In this document: piece by piece, positions 37,608 to 49,848 of the stretch | How the letters are laid out: each line of letters opens with the position of its first letter | Numbering within the stretch: position 1 is the stretch's first letter | Source of the DNA: Silene conica | Taxonomy: Eukaryota; Streptophyta; Magnoliopsida; Caryophyllales; Caryophyllaceae | Assembly (NCBI GenBank): GCA_029255685.2 | Contig: CM055319.2 | Location: 28,057,568-28,121,567, forward strand | Reading direction: 5' to 3' | Length of the DNA: 64,000 nt | The notes under the pieces: generated by a model | Told to the model about the DNA's origin: nothing | Databases searched by the model: none | What the model saw: the letters and a program-made list of their open reading frames with translations, nothing else | Translations under genes and position numbers: made by a program

Positions 37608-39242
37608 ATGCAACCTCAGCAAAATTCCACCTATGTACCCCCACATAAACAAAATTTCCAAAGACCACCTTTCAACCCTCAACCACCTTCTAATCCGCCA
37701 CCCAACACAGACGCTCTTATCCAAAATCTTATTGGGTTGGTTCAGAAGGAGTCGCAGGCTAGAGAGGCAGGGATGAAGATGTTGGAGTCCCAGATTGCTC
37801 AAATCGCAAGCAAAAATGATACTAGGGCTCCGGGTCAACTTCCAACCAAACCGGACCAGAAGAAGGAGACTCTAAATGTCGTAACCCTGCGAAGTGGAGC
37901 CAAAGTGGGGGCTGAGAAAGAAAAAAAAGCGAGTAGCAGCGAAGGCGGTCGACCGACCGAAAAATCTGGTCGACCGACCGCAGATCAGGATCCGAAATTT
38001 TCGCCTGAACAGGAGACTGGTCGACCGACCGAAGATACTGGTCGACCGACCACTGAAGCAGAACCTGAAGTTCCCTTTCGTCCAGAATTGCCGAACAACT
38101 TGCGGGATTTTCTTTTCCGGGGTGATAAGACCCCTAGGTTTTTAAAAAGGGCTGCAAATACGGAGTCCTCAGCTGCTCCTTTCCCAGAGAGACTCGTGCC
38201 TTCAAAGGATCAGGTATCTTTTGACAAATTTAAAGATGTGATTCGTTCATTGAATGTTCAAGTTCCATTCTTAGAATTAGTTCAACAAGTTCCTTCCTAT
38301 CTTAAATTCATGAGACAACTTTTATCACGAAAGAGGTCTATAGAAAAGGTTGAGTCAGTGGCTCTCACTGAAGAGTCATCCAGTTATTTAACACATGTCA
38401 TTGCCCCTCATAAATTGGAGGACCCTGGTAGTTTTTCTGTCCCCTGTAATATAGGAACCTTCCCAGTTAAGAAGGCTCTATGCGATTTAGGTGCTAGTGT
38501 AAGTGTCATGCCCCTAAGCGTTGCCTTAAAACTAGGAATGACCGAGTTTGCAGTGACCAGTATGACAGTCCAGATGGCAGATCGCACATCTATGGAACCT
38601 GTAGGGGTATTAGAAAACATCCCTGTGCGTATTGACAGGTTTTTCTTCCCAGTCGACTTTGTTGTTTTGGACATCCCAGAGGATGCCCATATACCCATAA
38701 TTCTAGGAAGACTCTTTCTTCACACTGCAGGTGCCATTATAGATGTGGGCACTGGAACTCTAACTTTCAAGGTAGGCAAACATTCTATTATCTATGGCCT
38801 ATCCTATAGGAAGAAGGATGCTATGACCCCCATCACATGTAATGCTATAACTTCTGAGAAGAAGTATGAGGTCATCACTACTTCTCCACCTTTATTACCT
38901 GTTCCTATATCTGTTTTTACACCTCCGCCCCAGATTGGGAGCAGTAGGGAGGACACTTCTGTCGTGACTATTGCAGGAACTGGTTTGGGGAAACCCAAGG
39001 AGAAGGGAGTCATCATCCAGAGAGGAGGAATGGGATGCCTAAGCTATGAAGAAGATGAAGATCCAGATGTCGTGGATCGAGAGGAGAAAAAGAAGAAAAG
39101 GCAGGCTCAAGAGGAGAGACCGTCGCATATGCTTTGCGACGGCGGAAAGAAGATGTGTTTTGCCACTAAAGCAAACACCGTGGAGACTACGGCATACCGT
39201 CAGAAGCCGTGGTCGGATATCTTCCGCATCTTTAGCGGATAG
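37608..39242 (+). CDS. Element D aspartic protease region
   Basis: 544 aa. A Pro/Gln-rich start leads to a linker holding two GRPT-xxx-GRPT repeats coded by the palindrome pairs (37947-37979, 38019-38051), then a retropepsin domain (LCDLGASVSVMPLSVALKLGM, positions about 38478-38540; catalytic-site form DLGAS) and a charged tail ending PWSDIFRIFSG. The tail ending resembles that of the E ORF (QSPWSKKRRILRR). Confidence 0.85.
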   Translation: MQPQQNSTYVPPHKQNFQRPPFNPQPPSNPPPNTDALIQNLIGLVQKESQAREAGMKMLESQIAQIASKNDTRAPGQLPTKPDQKKETLNVVTLRSGAKVGAEKEKKASSSEGGRPTEKSGRPTADQDPKFSPEQETGRPTEDTGRPTTEAEPEVPFRPELPNNLRDFLFRGDKTPRFLKRAANTESSAAPFPERLVPSKDQVSFDKFKDVIRSLNVQVPFLELVQQVPSYLKFMRQLLSRKRSIEKVESVALTEESSSYLTHVIAPHKLEDPGSFSVPCNIGTFPVKKALCDLGASVSVMPLSVALKLGMTEFAVTSMTVQMADRTSMEPVGVLENIPVRIDRFFFPVDFVVLDIPEDAHIPIILGRLFLHTAGAIIDVGTGTLTFKVGKHSIIYGLSYRKKDAMTPITCNAITSEKKYEVITTSPPLLPVPISVFTPPPQIGSSREDTSVVTIAGTGLGKPKEKGVIIQRGGMGCLSYEEDEDPDVVDREEKKKKRQAQEERPSHMLCDGGKKMCFATKANTVETTAYRQKPWSDIFRIFSG

Positions 39243-41232
39243 TTGTTTTTAAGTTGCAGTTTTAAGACAATTTACTTTATGTTGTGTGAGACTTTTTAGT
39301 TTTGTTTGCTAGTAGTTAAGACTTTAAGAATCGTTCCGGGCATCTCGCGCATTGTTGGGCGCACATATTTTCTTGCTTTTTCAGGATTTACGAAGAAATG
39401 AAGACCTCCAGGACGCAGATGGTCGACCGACCAGAATCATCAGTCGGTCGACCAGAGTCGCTGTATCGCAGATTTTCCCGCTGTTCACAGGAGGTCGATC
39501 GACCAGAAACACCGGTCGGTCGACCTACTGTCCGCTGCAGTCTTTCGTTTCTCTTCCTTGGAACTCGTGAAATCAACTTGGATACTTGAGTGGCGCTGCT
39601 AGCCACCAAAACCTCCCAGCTTACGCTGGTTTGGGGAGGTTTTTCTCATGCATCTTTTAACCCAGTGAGTTCTTTCCAATTTTTCCTTTATTTTACTTGC
39701 ATTTGTCTTTAAATTTCTGAAACCTTTACTTAGGCTAATGCACAATGGGGACATTGTGCGGGTTGGTTTGGGGAATGGTTTCGTGTCACATGCATTACAC
39801 TCTGTCACACGTTTATTGCATTTCTGTCTTGCATCGTTCTTTTCTTTATTTTCCTTATATATACAAAAATCCAAAAAAATTAAAAAATTCAAAAATTCCA
39901 AAAAAAAATGCACGTTTATTTTAGCATATAGGTCGAGTCGGAACGAAAGTATTTCAAGGATGATTTAGCTATCTTACATGTTTATGCCTTTACCTTGCCT
40001 TGTCAACTTGTTTTAGTATAAGAGTCTTTTGCATATCTACGAGTTTTTTGTCAACTTGCATATCTTGAGACTTGACTTATACCTTGGCGACCTACTTATA
40101 CATTCTAAGTTTTAGAGCCTTATTCCTGGTTTCATTCTTAAACCAGTCGTCTAGGATGTGAGTAGTACTCCCCTTGGAACATGTTACATCAATGTGCATA
40201 AACATGAACTTGAATTGCTATATACTTGTTTTACTATCTCGTTTTGTGAATCTTGATACGTGCATTTGGGATCCCTTTTCTCATATTCACCCATAAGCTT
40301 CACAAAGCCAAATTTGCCTTTTTATTCCCCCAAAACTACATCCCATACTTAGCCTACCTTTCCAAGCTAGTATTTGTGGTCTTTGGTTTGACTTATTGGA
40401 GGTATCTTGGTTTGTAAGCTATCTTAAGCAAAGAGAAAAGAAAAGAAAGAAAGAAAAGAACAAGAATAGAAAAAAAAAAATTCAGAAAAGAAAGAAAGAA
40501 AAAAAAAAACGAAAAAGAAAAAAATCCGGAAAATGCAGAAGGCAGTCGACCGACCGCCTGTATAGGTCGGTCGACCACCTGGCACCATCAGAGAAAAAAA
40601 AAAACGCTCCAAATTGCTTTCTTTTATGTGTTATCACTCCCGTACCTCATTCAAAAATATTTGGGAGTCCTTTCTTATATTCAAAGTGAGAGTTGTGCTA
40701 CAAAAAGAGCACTTTCCTAATATCAAAAGTGTGAAGTTTGTTGTTGGAAATCAGTTTTACTAGCTTGGCTACTAACCCCACAAATCCAAAAACATCTTAA
40801 ACACTTTTTACCTTTTACCTCACATATCTTTCATTACCTCATTTGCATGTATCTAGGTCACTTAATAAGATTGTTATACAAAGTTGTAGAATTCTTGTTC
40901 ATGTTAGATTGCAGGCATGTTTTCATGGGTCGCAGTTAGGTGAGTGTCATGACGAAAATACTTCTTTCTATCTTTTACATATACTCACCCTTTGCTTCAT
41001 GAGTGTCTCGAGCGTACCGCGAGAGTCCATGGTATAAAGTCTCTATAGTCTTTATGTTTGCAAGTTTGACGACCCTATAACTCGTTTGCATGATTTAAAT
41101 GCTTTCTCATTTTGTTCTTGGCATTGGTTTAGGCTTACATGTAAATTTCGCTCTGAGATTGAAATCGTTCCATTAGTTAAGATCGAGTCTATTTCTTGCT
41201 TGAGGGCAAGCAAGGGTTTGGTTTGGGGAATT
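39243..41232 (+). other. Element D 3' untranslated region
   Basis: No coding. Holds palindrome pairs (39421-39453, 39493-39525, 40544-40576), PPT-like GGTTTGGGGA at 39628 and 39764, a perfect 8-bp hairpin (39740-39759), the AGGTCGAGTCGGAACG motif (39930-39945), a purine-rich tract (40430-40530) and the polypurine tract against the 3' LTR (41214-41232). The same order is found in E. Confidence 0.75.
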
Positions 41233-42791
41233 TGATACGTGTCTATTTTATGATGTTTTACATCTATTTTTACACGTATTTGGTCGCTCATTTACTATGT
41301 TTTAGCCTTTATTTCCCACAAATTGTGTACTTTCGTATTTTTATGCACTTTTGCAGATTTATGCGGAAAAGAGACGATTTAGCACCAAATTCGTATCCTC
41401 AAGTCTTTTGCTTAATTAAGGAATAAATGGAAAGTCAACTGGAGTCAAAATCAAGTACCAAGAGTCAAAACAGAAGAAATCCGAAGATTTCCGTACAGAA
41501 GCGGTCGACCGACCAGCTAAACGGGTCGGCCGACCAGGCCTGATTTTCATAAAGCCCAATTTCCAAGAAAGGCCGGAAATAAGAGAAGCCCAGCAAGAAG
41601 CGGTCGACCGACCAGCTAAACGGGTCGGCCGACCAGAACGAAGCCGTACGACTCTTTTCGGAAATAAAGTAGAATTAGAGCTATTAGGAAACTCTTAGTT
41701 TAGACCCTATTTAAATAAATCTTGTGATTAGGGTTAGGTATGCTTTTCATATAGATGCTTGATATCTATTATCAATCCTTAGTATCTTTTATTCAATCTT
41801 TTACCATCTAGTTCATCTTTTATCATTATTCAAGAATTCTCAAGCATTCAATAAAGTTTATTCAGTTCTGCCTTAATTCCAATTGTGGTAATTATTCTTT
41901 AATCTAGATTTTATTATAGTTCTTGTTTTTATTTCAATTGTTAAGTTAGAATCCCAAGCTTTATTGAATCTTGCATGCTTAGATTATTTACTATGTTCTC
42001 CATGTTTATTCCCAATTTTACAATCGTCTTAGCAGTCATGAGTAGCTAATTTTCATATGTTAGGATGTAGGGGATAATATGCATAGGTAAATAAAATCCG
42101 AAAAAAACCGACCTGTAGCAGGACCACGGTCGGCCGACTGGAATAGCCGGTCGGTCGACCGAGGCCGTGGTCGGCCGACTGGAGTAGCCGGTCGGTCGAC
42201 CACTCGCGTATGTTTTCTTATTTCGTCTTTTCTTGTCAATTATAATATCCTGCAATGAGACCAATAGGAGACTTGTAGGATTTTAGTAATGACCTACCCA
42301 AGATTGAAAGATACGGGAAGGGCATTGGTTCACACTTTAAGACGGATAGGTTACTCAAGGCTGAAAGGTATGTGACCTGAGATTTAGGAATCACCCTTAT
42401 TGTTGACACCCAATAATTGTGAGACCTAGGAACTAATAGCATAGGCCGAAAGGAGCTATTAGGTAGCATAGACTTAAAAAGATATGTTACACCCCTTACG
42501 CGACTGCAATACATGTTGACCTTAGGATTTATTTTACCTTAGCTATTTATTACCCAAACATCCTAGCATCCTCTTTTATTATATTTTATTCTCATCTTTT
42601 TCTTGTTTTATTTCAATCTTTGCTTTAGATATAGTAATCAACCAATCAACCCCAAATTTGTTACCTTTAAACATTAACATTAAGACAATAAACATTCCCC
42701 ACCTCTTTGTGGTTCGACCCTGACTTTCACTATCTATTGTTAAGGTTAGGAATTATAAATTTATCTTTGGTACCCTCAACGACGGGCATCA
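41233..42791 (+). repeat. 3' LTR of element D
   Basis: 1559 bp, about 99.5% identical by eye to the 5' LTR, with the same four palindrome-pair modules. Followed by TSD CCACC. Confidence 0.93.
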
Positions 42792-43749
42792 CCACCCTTA
42801 GACTATCACTTTCCATTTTTCCTTACGTTGAACTTTTGAAGATTGACCATCGGGTTTGAGATTGTTCTCTATGCCAGAAACATTTGATTGTAATCTTCTC
42901 TTTTAATCTTAATCTTCCCTCCATTATTTTCTACTGTTTCGTTTACGTATTTCATTCTGCCCATATTCACATTTTCTGCCTCGATTTTCGTGCCCCATTT
43001 GTTTTGTTTGTCTCGGTTTTTTTTCTCCTCCTCATCGTTATTTTTATCGTAATTTACGCTATGTCGTTCATTAGCATGATTAGTGTAGTTGTTGTCGTTA
43101 GTAATTACATTATGAGTAGCTAATTCTTGTATATGCTGGGATGAGGGAATCTGTGTCAAATGCATGATGGGTTATAACCGGGTAGGGTAGTTTTGCGGTA
43201 GGAATTGTCGTTGAGCAACTTATTTGTTGTTTGGTTGAATGAGTGCACACAGAAGACCATACACTTAGTTAAACCCCGACCTAGATCGGAAGATTGGAAG
43301 GGTAAGGCTTGCTTAACGATGATAATTAATTTCTGTGAGGGCGGAAGTCAAGCAGAAATGACCTTAGAGTGACTTAAGACCGGAAGGTATAGTCGGGTTA
43401 GAGATGTGACTGTAATAACCTAGCTCTTCCTACCAATAAACTGACCAGAGTAGTTTTCACCGATAATGCTGACGACACAGTGAACTGAAATCCTAACATA
43501 TTCCTCTCTTCTGATTTATTTCTTATTTCTTATCTCTTACGTTTCTGTTCTTTTCTTATATTTTTTCTCTTGCCTTTTAATCTCCGTAGTTTAGTTACAA
43601 CAATTTAAAACCCCCAAATTTTGTGACCGACGGATTAGACCGACAGATAATATTTTAGCCTCCTTGTCGAGATCGACCCTATTTACCACTAGCTTATGTT
43701 AGTTGTTCATTAGGTTTATTTTTGGTGTTAAACGCCCGACATCAATGAG

Positions 43750-44358
43750 GAGGGGAGGAAGCGTAGGATGATTGGTTGAATGAGATGTTGAATGGGCTTA
43801 AAGATGAAATGAGTAACCGACCTGCTGCATTTGAGAGTTAGTTTCAGGCCTCTGAAACTTCTTTATATCCTAGATGTAACTAGTATACTAAGTTGTCAGC
43901 GGTACTAACATTTTTCAACATTAAAGCAAAATATGGTTGGAGTGACAAAAGCTTCACAGAGTTGTTGGAAGTTTTACAGCACATGTTCCCCGAGGTAAAC
44001 CAAATCCCGAAGTCAAATTATTATGCTAAGAAAGTTGTTGTGTCCGCTGGATTTAGAGTACGAGAAAATTGATGCTTGTCCAAGTGACTGCTTACTATAT
44101 CAAAAAAAGTACAAGGATTTACATGTGTTTCCGACTTGTTGCAAATCACGTTACAAGTTGGGAGACGGGATTCAATTTGAGCATGGTAAGAAATACCCTT
44201 CAGCAAACGTGTTATGGTATCTTCCAATAATACCACGCTTAATTTGTGTGTTTTCAGTTAAGAGTGTTGCTAAGCATATGAGGTGGCATACTATGGGGAG
44301 GAATAAAGATGGGAACCTTAGGCATCCAGTAGACTCTCCTCAGTGGGATATTATTAAT
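43750..44358 (+). pseudogene. CACTA element 1 resumed: TNPD transposase middle part
   Basis: Picks up after the TSD of A. Reads in pieces as TNPD: KLSAVLTFFNIKAKYGWSDKS, then ELLEVLQHMFPE, PKSNYYAKK, ACPSDCLLY, and finally AKHMRWHTMGRNKDG with HPVDSPQWDI, which leads into the transposase (Tnp2) core. Several stops and frame changes are present (for example TAG soon after 43830, and a frame change near 44040). It is cut at 44359 by element C. The remainder lies outside the window. Confidence 0.8.
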
Positions 44359-45600
44359 TGATACGTGCCTATTTTATGCATTTTATTTATTCTTTTGGCA
44401 TGTATTTTCTTATATTTTCGTGACTTTTAGTTGCTATTTCTCCCGAAACGGTTTACTTTGGCATTTCTATGTTTTAAATGTAGGAATACGCGGAAGTGGA
44501 CAAAACTGAACTTTAATCGTCCTCCGGAAGCTGTTTTGAGTAATAATGCGGAGCAAGGATCCGGATGCACATCCAAGTGTTGTTTACGGGCCAAATTCAC
44601 GCTGAAACGTACAGGAAAGGGTCGAGCGACCCACTAAAGAGGTCGACCGACCAAAGCCCAGAATCCGGAAAGACCGATATCAACAGGAGAGGTCGACCGA
44701 CCCGGAAAAGAGGTCGACCGACCCAGCGACTGCGTCCGCGTCTTTTATTTCGTGTTTTACTTGTTTAATCTTGTAATTAGAACTTATTTAAGAAGACCTA
44801 AGCACGAAAATTAGGTCAAGCAGCCCAGATTAGAGAAAACTCCATAGTTTAGAGAGAATATTTTCCAAGTTTCAATCTTTATTCTTGAATTCCAATTAAG
44901 TTTGTAAGTTTGATACAATTAATCTTTCCCTTTCAATTAATCTTATTGTTCATCTTATTATTGTTTCTCAATACATGTTTTCCCTTTTATTGTCATCTTT
45001 AGTTATGTTGATTCCTTTGATGTTCTTGATCCTTGTTATTGTTAGTTTCATAGTTAAAATCATGCATAGCTAATTCTTGTGATTAGGAATTAGGGGAACC
45101 ATGGCAAAGACTTGATTTTGATAGTTTTATGATTAAATTACCAATCCCCCATTGTTGTTGGTGAACTAATCCTTGAGATTGAAAGATTACTAGGATTAGT
45201 TTAACAACTTTGGGATTGCCCTATGAACGAAAGTTTAGTGCTTTTCTAGGAACCCTAAGACCGTAAGGATTGGGTAGAATATTGACCTAAAGGTTTATTC
45301 TTTGTTCCTTGGGATTGTGTTATTTGGTTATTTTACCCTTTATTGACTTGCCCTAGCCATGGGGAACCGAAGTTCCTAATCTCCTTTTCATCTTATTTTA
45401 ATTCTCTTGTTTATTTTGCTCTTTTAGTTGTTAGTTCAAATCTTAAATCAAACCCCCTTTTTTGGTTACTTGCAGTAGACTTTAAATTCGCAAACATAAT
45501 TAACCTTGTCTCCTTGTGGTTCGACCCTTGACTTATCCTATCTAGTTTAAGCTGAGGTTTTATAAATCTTATCTTTGACACCCCTCAACGACGGGTGTCA
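44359..45600 (+). repeat. 5' LTR of element C
   Basis: 1242 bp, TGATACGTGC to ACGGGTGTCA. Two palindrome-pair modules (44620-44652, 44691-44723). The ends resemble D and E LTRs but the body is diverged. Confidence 0.85.
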
Positions 45601-45780
45601 AATTTTGGCGCCGTTGCCAGGGAGACGGTATAATTTTTTTTGTTAGTTTTTAGTTTATTTTTCTTGTCTTAAGGAACTTAGGTTCCTTAAGACCATTACT
45701 TACCTTTTCTCTAGTGTTGTTTTCTGCATATTAGAAGACAGGTTTTTGAGAGGAAGGCTTGAGTACTCTCTTGTTTAGAC
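45601..45780 (+). promoter_or_regulatory. Element C primer binding site and leader hairpin
   Basis: TGGCGCCGTTGCCAGGGA from 45606. A perfect 12-bp inverted repeat with a 4-nt loop follows (left arm GTCTTAAGGAAC 45666-45677, right arm GTTCCTTAAGAC 45682-45693), ahead of gag at 45781. Confidence 0.8.
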
Positions 45781-46689
45781 ATGGATACTATTTATGACCA
45801 CCTACAGCCAAAGGTTCAAGATTTACCAAAAGGGTTCACCTTGCCTACTCCCACCACTGGCTCCTTTGAACTCCACCCGAATCACATCATTCTGGTGGAA
45901 CGGAGTCAATTTTCTGGTCTACCCAACGAGGATCCGTTGAAGCATGTTGCGACATTCACGGATTATTGCTGTTCCATACGCATACCTGCCGGGGTGACTC
46001 AGGATGAGGTGCTGGCAATGATGTTCCTTTATTCATTGAAAGATGACGCGCGAGATTAGTACCGCTACCTTGATAGGGTAGCTGAGGAGGTTACGGATTG
46101 GACTTCCTTGGCATTGGCTTTCTACAGAAAATACTTTCCTCTTGCAAAGGCCAGTGACTTGAGAAGCCAAATCACTAACTTTCAACAGGGACCCGATGAA
46201 GAATTCTGTGAAGCATGGAACCGGTTCAAGGATTTGGTCCGTTCTATCCCTCACCACGGTTTTCCTCAATGGTACTTGTGTAACCAATTTTACAACGCCC
46301 TCTACGATGATTACAAGGTGATTCTTGATGCGGCCGCCAATGGGAGATTCCAGAATAACACCAATCATATGCAGGGTTGGAAAACCATAGAAGACATGGC
46401 GGTGCATAGGGCTACTTTTGGGAATTCACGTGGGAATTCGCGAAGGCTGAATGTGGAGATGAATAGAGTATTGGCTCTTGAGACAACCGTTGAAGCTCGT
46501 TTTGAAAAGCTTGAGGCAACCCAGCTGAAGCTTGAAAGTGCGAACCTAGTTACTACGGTTGACAACACGGGTGAGATTGTGGAATTGAGAGAGCTTGTTC
46601 ATGCTCTAACAAAACAGGTTTTGGAGATGGGAAAGGCTCAAGTGGCTTCTATGAAGACTTTTGGAGAACAATTGATGGAGAACAATTGA
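45781..46689 (+). mobile_element. Element C gag region
   Basis: Athila-type Gag capsid domain (LPKGFTLPTP, GVTQDEVLAMMFLYSLKDDA, PHHGFPQWYLCNQFYNALYD). It has no obvious zinc knuckle, unlike A and D. A fossil with a break; the N-terminal part is shorter than in A and D. Confidence 0.75.
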
Positions 46690-48230
46690 TAAACATAGCC
46701 AACCAAACAACTAGCTCTCCAGCCAGTTGTGAAGGACCCATAGAGACGCTGAATGCTATAAATCTTAGGAGTGGTCGTGCTTTTGAAGGACCAGCCTCAA
46801 AGGATAATTCTGCTGAAGTTCAAGACGAAGAAATTGATCTCGTGAACAGGTCAGGAGGTCGACCGACCCCTAATGTAGGTCGACCGACCTCGATACCTGA
46901 CGTGAGATCAGTTTCTGGAAAACAAAAAGATTCCGATGATGCAGCGTCTGGTCGACCGACCCCTACACCAGGTCGACCGACCAGTATTCCTGAGCAGAAC
47001 GCAGTTTTAACTCCCGAATCGCTGGATCCCTCCCTCATTCAAGGCCTCACTGAGATATTACAGCTGAAAAAGCCAAAGGTTGCTGATCCTATGGCTAATA
47101 TCACCGTTCCTTATCCCGAAAGACTGAAAAATTCAAAAGAGGATCGGAAATTCGGTAAGTTTTTGGAGATGGTGAAGAATCTTGAGGTAACCATCCCTTT
47201 CACTGATTTAATTACCCAGGTACCCTCTTATGCTAAATTCATGAAAGATATTTTGAGTCGTAAGATGAACTTTCAGGACGACGGTGTTGTTGCTTTTGTA
47301 TCCAAGTTAAAGGACCCAGGTAGTTTTTCTATCCCTTGTACCATAGGTAATCATATTATAGGGAAAGCCCTTTGTGATCTAGGGGCTAGTGTCAGTGTTA
47401 TGCCTTATTCTGTTTGTGAAAGACTTAATTTAGGTAGACTTAAAGTCACCAATATTACCCTACAGATGGCTGATAGATCAACCCAAAGACCATTAGGGGT
47501 CTTAGAGGATGTCCCAGTTAGAGTGGGAAAGTTCTTTATTCCTGTTGATTTCGTTGTCTTAGACATTGCTGAGGATAGTCAAATACCTATTATTTTAGGT
47601 AGACCATTTTTACACACAGCTGGGGCTGTAATAGATGTCAAACGCGGGATCATTACTTTAGAGGTTGGAGATGACACTATCGAGTTTAGTCTTGCCCATA
47701 AGGCAACTACTTTTACTGATGATACTTGTTGCTCCATTGATATTATAGACAGGAATGTTATCCTTAATTGGAGGGAATCCTTGACCAAGGATCCCTTAGA
47801 TGATTTAACGGTTTTGGATAAGTGTGCAGGTAATCCAGCTGAGGATGCTGAAGAGCTGGAGGTGATAGAAGCAGAAATAGAGGAGTATGAGTTTACTGAA
47901 GAAGAGAATGAGAAGCTCATAAGCTTGGCCAATGCAAATCTGGTAAACATGTGTTATTCCATTAGTACCGATTCTGTTCAGGCCGTTGAGGTAAAGGTAC
48001 CAGAGCGTAAGCCACTTCCTCCTAATCTTAAATATATTTTCTTAGATGATACTGAACAGTACCCTGCAATCGTTAGTTCTAAACTTGATCCTAACCAACT
48101 TTCTGCCTTAATGACTGTTCTCAAAAAGAATAGGAAAGCTTTAGGTTATTCTTTGGATGATATTAAGGGCATAAGCCCTGATGTTTGCATGCACAGAATA
48201 GAGTTAGAGGAAGGGCATAAGCCTTATAGA
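46686..48230 (+). CDS. Element C protease region, cut by element E
   Basis: Linker with two GRPT-type repeats coded by palindrome pairs (46857-46889, 46950-46982), then a retropepsin domain (LCDLGASVSVMPYSVCERLNL, about 47368-47430; IPIILGRPFLHTAGA) and the start of the polymerase region (IELEEGHKPYR). Element E is inserted at 48231; the polymerase region resumes at 54455. Confidence 0.8.
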
Positions 48231-49769
48231 TGATACGTGTCTATTTTATGATGTTTTACCTCTATTTTTACACGTATTTGGTCGCTCATTTACGATGTTT
48301 TAGCCTTTATTTCCCACAAATTGTGTATTTTCGTATTTTTATGCACTTTTGCAGATTTATGCGGAAAAGAAGCAATTTAGCACCAAATCCATATCCTCAA
48401 GTCTTTTGCTTAATTAGGGAATTAATGGAAAGTCAACTGGAGTCAAAGTCAAGTGCCAAAAGTCAAACCAAGAGAAATCCGAAGATTTCCGTACAGAGGC
48501 GGTCGACCGACCACCCAAACGGGTCGGCCGACCAGTCCTGAATTTTAATAAAGCCCAAATTTCAAGGAATGCCGGAAATAAAAGAAGCCCAGCAAGAAGC
48601 GGTCGACCGACCCACATAGTAGGTCGACCGACCACAGCGGAAGCCCAACCGATTCTTTTTCGGAAATAAAATAGAATTAGAGTCTTTAGGAAACTCTAAT
48701 CTCTTACCCTATATATGCTAATCTTGTAGCTAGGGTTTAGATATCTTAGACCATCTATTATCAAATTCATATTTAGTTTTATTCAAGCTTTAGTTTTGTA
48801 ATCTTTCAATAGTTCCCAAGCATTCAATAAAGTTTGTTTCTTTCTGCCCTAATTCCAAATTGTGGTAATTACTCTTTTAATCTTGCTTTATTATCGTTCT
48901 TGTTTTTATTACAATTGTTAAGTTAGAATCCCAAGCTTATTGAATCTTGCATGCTTAGATTATTTACTATGTTCTCCATGTTTATTCCCAATTTTATAAT
49001 CGTTTTAACAATCATGAGTAGCTAATTTTCATATGTTAGGATGTAGGGGATAAATATGCGTAGGTAGATAAAATTCGAAAGACCGACCTGTAGCAGGACC
49101 ACGGTCGGCCGACCGGAATAGCTGGTCGGTCGACCGAGGTCGTGGTCGGCCGACTGGAGTAGCTGGTCGGTCGACCACCCGCGTATGTATTCTTATTTCG
49201 TCTTTTCTTGTCAATTATAATACCCTGCAAAGAGACCATAAGGAGACTTGTAGGATGTTAGTAATGACCTACCCAAGATTGAAAGATACGGGAAGGGCAT
49301 TGGTTTACACCTTAAGACGGATAGGTTACTCAAGGCTGAAAGGTATGTGACCTGGAATTTAGGAATCACCCTTATTGTTGACACCCAATAATTGTGAGAC
49401 CTAGGAACTAATAGCATAGGCCGAAAGGAGCTATTAGGTAGCATAGACTTAAAAAGATATGTTACACCCCCTTACGCGACTGCAATACATGTTGATCTTA
49501 GGATTTATTTTACCTTAGCTATTTATTACCTGAACATCCTAGCATCCCTTTTATTATATTTTATTCTCATCTTTTATTTCTTGTTTTATTTTAATCTTTG
49601 CTTAGACTTAGTAATCAACAATCAACCCCCAAAATTGTTACCTTAAAACATTAACACCTAACAATAAACATTCCCCACCTCCTTGTGGTTCGACCCTGAC
49701 TTTCACTATCTATAGTTAAAGTTTAGGAATTATAAATTTTATCTTTGGTACCCTCAACGACGGGCATCA
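48231..49769 (+). repeat. 5' LTR of element E
   Basis: Four palindrome-pair modules: 48501-48533, 48601-48633, 49103-49135, 49144-49176, in the same places as in D. Ends CGGGCATCA before the primer binding site. Confidence 0.93.
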
Positions 49770-49848
49770 AATTCTGGCGCCGTTGCCGGGGAGGTGACGC
49801 CAGTGTTTATTGTTTTTTGTTTATGTTTTCCCTTTTTCTTTCGCTGTC

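Larger units (their letters stand above)
34690..42791 (+). mobile_element. Athila-like LTR element D, gag-protease only, very young
   Basis: 8102 bp with TSD CCACC (34685-34689, 42792-42796). LTRs 34690-36249 and 41233-42791 differ at about 8 positions (about 0.5%), suggesting a few hundred thousand years at most. The tRNA-Asp type primer binding site TGGCGCCGTTGTCGGGGA follows the 5' LTR. The interior has gag and protease, then 2 kb of untranslated sequence, and no reverse transcriptase, integrase or Athila ORF. It is the youngest insertion here and looks structurally complete but non-autonomous. Confidence 0.92.
17497..43744 (+). mobile_element. Athila-like LTR element A (Ty3), host of later insertions
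   Basis: Bounded by TGATGTGTGC and CGACATCA ends and TSD ATGAG (17492-17496, 43745-43749). Its primer binding site (TGGCGCCGTTACCGGGGA) matches the tRNA-Asp type used by Athila. Without insertions it has about 1.57-kb LTRs and 8.0 kb of interior, with gag-protease, an Athila-type 3' ORF and no reverse transcriptase or integrase. LTRs differ by roughly 3-4% by eye, giving perhaps 1.5-3 million years with common plant rates. It is broken at several places and carries four insertions: a solo LTR, a hAT element, and elements B and D. Confidence 0.9.
29981..43744 (+). repeat. 3' LTR of element A in three pieces
   Basis: Pieces at 29981-30530, 34617-34689 and 42797-43744 add up to about 1.57 kb, the same as the 5' LTR. 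Elements B and D fill the gaps, each with a 5-bp TSD. The two insertion points are only 73 LTR bases apart. Confidence 0.9.

Noticed and set aside
40396-40689. Lys-rich frame at the D purine tract (also 52046-52390)
   Set aside because: It is the translation of an A/G-only tract and not conserved as protein between D and E.
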